Below are positions 60,187-64,000 of a DNA stretch of 64,000 bases, piece by piece. Below the pieces are notes generated by a model. That model was given only the letters and a program-made list of their open reading frames with translations. It did not search any database and was not told the origin of the DNA. The stretch comes from Sipunculus nudus (taxonomy: Eukaryota; Annelida; Sipuncula; Golfingiida; Sipunculidae), in contig CM049318.1 of the NCBI GenBank assembly GCA_026874595.1, positions 47,162,456 to 47,226,455 on the forward strand, given 5' to 3'. A program made the translations under genes and the position numbers. How positions within the stretch are numbered: position 1 is the first letter of the stretch; every line of letters begins with the position of its first letter.

Positions 60187-61201
60187 TCTACACATATATG
60201 TGTGTTTGTGAGTGCCTTTCATTCTTGTGTGTAGGAAAATAAGTGTCTAGGAAACTATACGGGCTGGAGCCACCTTCCTGGATAACTTAAATGACTAGCG
60301 ATTACCACTGCTTAGAGAAAAAAATAACTCATCCCCTGAAGTAAACTGTAAAGGTACATACACATTTATAACAGTATGTGCATTATCCCACATCAGTAGT
60401 TCATTAGTTTGGCTGAATGCAACATTTTTCTGGCGAAACCATCCTTGTACACTGACAATCTCCAAATTCACCTGTGTCATTCATTGTTATGGTTCTGTAT
60501 GTGAGTAAACACAGTCCACGTGTGTCTGTCTACCATAACAAGACTGTAGACCATCACTAGAATTCTGATCTTGCGCTTGCACAATTCCCAAACTAGGAGA
60601 AATTATATGACAGAAAAAAAACACAAGAAACACTTTGGTGATGCTTGAAAAATCTTGATTTGTATGGCCACCAGTTGGCGTGCGCGCTTTGTTTATATTT
60701 GTACCACTGATCTCGCAAACCTTACATCACTTATGTACAGGAGTACTAAAATGGTTTACAATGAAATATTAGCAGATACGATCATATTTTAAGGAGAAAA
60801 AAATCAAGCTATGTATGTAAAGCATTTAACACAATATGTGTAAATAAAATATACTTGGTATGTGAATAGGTACATTTAATATAAACAAAAAATGATTTTA
60901 GACAATCCCAAACTGGTCCGAGAACTAAGTTTGCGTGTTTAGTATGTAAATACAATTAAAACATAACCTTTCTTATCCTCTTGTCCCTGCTTACCTTGTT
61001 TATGTTTCGGTCACAGTTTATTTATTTCACGTTTTAAATAGCATTTTAATACAAGCTGAAAGACATGTCAAAACTGAATAAAAAAATGGCACCATATATT
61101 AAAGGCTTCATAGAAAGGTGAAGAATAAAATTGCATGGGGTGTCACATTTTTACAAACAAAATTTACTCGGGACGAATTTGCTACATATGCCCCTACACT
61201 A

Positions 61202-61910
61202 CATGTGTTTATGGCATAATTTATTATTCATAATAAGACTGTTACTTTACATTATATGGTTGTAATTGTTGAATTGACTGTTTATTGAAATGTATGTGTT
61301 TATACTCGCTGATGATGGCAAAATAGATACATAATGTATGTAGGTATGCAGTAATGTTACTTGTGTTAAAGGCATTGCTTATTAGAAAATATAAGACTGC
61401 TACCCTACAATGTATTGATGTATTTGTTTAATTAAATATTTATTTAAATGTTTGGCACTTTGGGCCTGAGGCCTTTTTCCTGAATAAACTTCTGTACTCT
61501 TCTGATCAGAAGTCATCTCAGTTAATGAACCTCCAATGGGCCCATAAAGCAAATTTACATTTTTTTTCGGAAGGTTGTTAACATTATATAACAAACAGTA
61601 AACGTTTTTAGAATTGTTCCTTCTACACAGCTTCAATAACATAGTTGTCATATTCATATTTTGCTAATTTTCTGATTTTTTTCTGAAATACTCTATATTC
61701 AATAGAAACAATAAACATTTCTTGGCAAATAACTTGGGGGTAATATAACGGAATAAATAAAAACAGTTGTTACAAACATTGCAGAATTTCAGTACCGCAT
61801 GATTATTTAGTGTTATAATATATTTAAACATATGCATCCTACCGGAAGAATAGAAAAAATATTGTAAATAAAACATCTCAGGGGACTTTTTGTGCAAATT
61901 TTGGTCACAT
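61202..61910. other. LINE 3' fragment, then no recognised gene
   Basis: 61303-61365 matches the LINE 3' end box at 57401. The - strand frames at 61400-61915 show no recognisable domain. Confidence 0.4.
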
Positions 61911-62530
61911 AACATATTTGAAATTGAGGGTTTTGTGTCGCCACCAACATGGACCTTTTTTATACGGGCTTTAAACTCTTAATTTTAGCCTCTTTAAGCT
62001 TTTACTTAAAAATATTTTAAGATGAAACTGTCAAGCCATATGATTTCATTTTTCACAAGACTGGTGGCGCCACCTTCAATAATTGTATCCACCAAAGCAG
62101 ACATTTGCGGATACTTTGTTTTCACGCGGGTTCCGCCCCCTCTGCGTTCATTTCCGGACAACTCCTCTGAGACCCTTGGACCGATCATTCCGAAACAAAG
62201 CATAATTATTGCTTCATATATGAACTGTTGCACAAGAAAGACAAGTGGCGCCACCTGCAATCCTTTTCGTGCAGTACGCATCTCGGTGTCTTATTGATAA
62301 TAGCCCATATCTCAGGAGTGGTTCAATATATTGGGCTGAAAATGTGCATACCTATAGATCTTTTATCTCTTCATCTCGTACTCAAGACTGGTGGCGGCAT
62401 CTGTAATCGTATTTGCGTGGCATCCATCGATGCGTTGGCTTTTGGTGAAAATAATTCATATCTCAGGAGCGGTTCAATGGCATGTCCATCCATCTTGGAG
62501 AGTTTTTTCGTAGACTAGACAGGTAGCACC
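61911..62530. repeat. Family B repeat, second cluster
   Basis: It matches 2380-2540 and 4860-5110 in order ('gatgaaactgtcaagc', 'gggttccgccccc', 'gacccttggaccgatc'). A perfect GGTGGCGCCACC lies at 62063-62074 and a one-base variant near 62245. Open frames on both strands here are repeat-derived. Confidence 0.82.
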
Positions 62531-62544
62531 ACCTACCTTCCCAT

Positions 62545-63410
62545 TTTTTGTCCCCCGGTCCGCGGATGCGGGGGACATTGATTTCGGTTTGTATGTATGT
62601 CTATCTGTCCGTCCGTCAGGTTTTTTTTCGTTTCAGTGTGATAACTTTCCTGAATATTAAAATTCAAATTTGGGCCAGTAATTGCTCTCATGCATACCTT
62701 GGTTGGGTTTGGTTTTGGAGTGTATGGCTTCTGTCTGTCTGTCACTTTGTCTGTCCGTCTGTCAGATTTCGTTTCAATGCCATAACTTTCCTAAATATTA
62801 TCCGATTTCATTCAAATTTTGGTCAGTGATTGGTCTCATGCTTACCTTTGTTGGGATTGGTTTTGGAGTGTCTGGCTTCTTTCTAGCTATCTGTCTGTCT
62901 GTCACTTTGTCTCTCTGTCTGTCAGGTTTTCGATTCCATGGGATAACTTTCCTAAATATTATCCCATTTTATTCAAGTTTGGGTCAGTGATTACTCTCAT
63001 GCTTACCTTGGTTCGGATTGGTTTTGGAGTGTCTGGCTTCTGTCTGTCTGTCTGTCACTTTGTCTGTCAGTCAGGTTTTCGTTTCCGTGCAATAACTTTC
63101 CTAAATATTATCCAATTTCATTCAAATTTAGGCCAGTGATTGCTATCATGCTTACCTTGGTTAGGTTTGGTTTTGGAGTGTCTGGCTTCTGTCTGTCTGT
63201 CTGTCACTTTGCCTGTCAGTCTGTCAGGTTTTTCTTTCCGTGGGATAACTTTTCTAAATTTTTTTTCCGATTTCATTCAAATTTTGGCCAGTGATTGCTG
63301 TCATGCTTACCTTGGTTGGAATCGGTTTTGAAGTGTCTAGCTTCGATCTGTATGTCTGTCACTCTGTCTGTCCCTACATTATGAAGCATGAAAAACAACC
63401 AGAGCCAAAG
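62545..63410. repeat. Tandem repeat of about 155 bp rich in CTGTCTGTC
   Basis: About five units of 'ggttttggagtgtctggctt', '(ctgt)n cactttgtctgtc', 'ataactttcctaaatatta' and 'cagtgattgctctcatgctt'. The block is bordered by 'gcgggggacattgattt' at 62569 and 'gcgggggacattaattc' near 63410, so the flanking box is repeated too. Overlapping Cys/Leu-rich frames are repeat products. Confidence 0.88.
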
Positions 63411-63469
63411 CGGGGGACATTAATTCCACGAATTTTGCTTGTTTGTAGAATGCATTGCCGCCTTTTTCT

Positions 63470-64000
63470 CAGGAGTGGTTTGCTGTATTGATCTGAAATC
63501 TGAAAATGTTTATATATCTTAGATACCTCCAGCTAGTACACAAGACTGGTTGCGCCATCTGCAGTTGTTTTGGCGTGGCGTCCATCTGTCCACTTGCTTT
63601 GGGTGAAAATCGCTTATATATCAGCCTGAAATTTTGCATGTTTATCCGTCTTGAATAGCTTTATTGTAGACCAGACAGGTGGCGCCACCTGACGATCCGT
63701 TTTTATAGGATACCTTAATGCATTTTTCGCGGTAGTGGATTGGTCTCTCGGCCTGACATTTTGCATGCTCATTCGTCTTGGTCAGACTTCTTATTCCCGA
63801 GACGAGTGGCTCCTCCTGCAAGCACGCATTTGTAGAATATGTTCATGCGTTTATCTCAGAACTGGTTTAATATATCAACCTGAACTACCACATGTCCACA
63901 GATTTTGATTACCTCCATCTTGTACACGAGCCTGGTGGCGCCACCTACAATCGTTTTTACAAAGCGTAGATCCATCGTAGAACAGACAGGTGGTGCCACC
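63470..64000. repeat. Family B repeat, third cluster, running off the window
   Basis: It has the same boxes ('tctcaggagtggttt', 'gaaattttgcatg', 'cagacaggtggcgccacct'). Perfect palindromes lie at 63678-63689 and 63934-63945. It continues past the window end. Confidence 0.82.

Larger units (their letters stand above)
57444..61201. mobile_element. Candidate 3.8-kb TIR-bounded segment
   Basis: An 18-bp inverted pair, TAGTGTGGGGGCATATGT at 57444-57461 and its complement with one mismatch at 61184-61201, continues inwards with looser similarity ('cgagtaa', 'tgtaaaaa', 'gacacc') for about 60 bp. The interior is AT-rich without a transposase. It contains a C15 tract (58878-58892), (CT)n(AT)n (59976-60034) and a strong hairpin. 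'tgtatggccaccagtt' occurs twice inside (57832 and 60661). No clear target duplication was found. Confidence 0.45.

Noticed and set aside
62022-62518. Open frames of 91-96 codons on both strands
   Set aside because: They lie in family B repeat with palindromes; openness on both strands comes from the repeat composition.
62548-63331. Series of similar Cys/Leu-rich frames of 60-106 codons that look like a transmembrane family
   Set aside because: They are translations of the 155-bp tandem repeat with CTGTCTGTC runs, not separate genes.
1-64000. tRNA or rRNA genes
   Set aside because: I looked for T-loop (GGTTCGAxTCC) plus acceptor-stem arrangements and rRNA-like blocks and saw none that fold convincingly; a covariance-model search would be decisive.

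Overview
This is a eukaryotic, AT-rich, intron- and repeat-dominated window with no operons and almost no coding sequence. The repeat style (dispersed families around GGTGGCGCCACC, AGGTCAAGGTCA arrays, CCGTCTGTCCGTC-rich blocks), the many minisatellites, a Gmr1-like Ty3/gypsy element and one cys-loop receptor exon all suggest a marine invertebrate, most likely a bivalve mollusc. That assignment is inference, not proof.

The only host gene I can support is the 5' part of a nicotinic-type cys-loop receptor on the + strand. A signal-peptide exon lies at 35385-35457 and the first ligand-binding-domain exon at 51823-51995. They are separated by a 16.4-kb intron and their splice phases fit exactly. 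The rest of the gene would lie beyond the right edge. The intron carries a 4.1-kb array of 46-bp repeats and two related 27-bp arrays joined by an (AT)n tract.

Layout, left to right. 1-10 kb: dispersed and tandem non-coding repeats, with a truncated LTR (5487-5985) and a solo LTR with 4-bp target duplication (6665-7584). 11.4-12.7 kb: a 50-bp minisatellite organised in two blocks, each headed by a promoter-like segment, and hit at its end by an inverted solo LTR (12709-13518). 14404-21654: a nearly complete but decayed LTR retrotransposon on the - strand. It has Ty3/gypsy domains in the order gag-PR-INT-RT-RNase H, a tRNA-Pro primer site, a polypurine tract and ATAT target duplications. 23.3-24 kb: small tandem repeats. 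25128-31967: a candidate 6.8-kb terminal-inverted-repeat element with a 3-kb CACT-ended element nested inside it. 32-35 kb: no recognisable gene. 35.4-52 kb: the receptor gene. 54.6-57.4 kb: two decayed non-LTR retrotransposon fragments. 57.4-61.2 kb: a candidate TIR-bounded segment with a strong hairpin inside. 61.9-64 kb: the same repeat families as the left end.

I see no tRNA, rRNA, CRISPR or bacterial feature and no previously unknown multi-gene system. The most notable items are the retrotransposon's Ty1/copia-like domain order, its doubled 5' LTR, the minisatellite architectures, and the large TIR-bounded segment.
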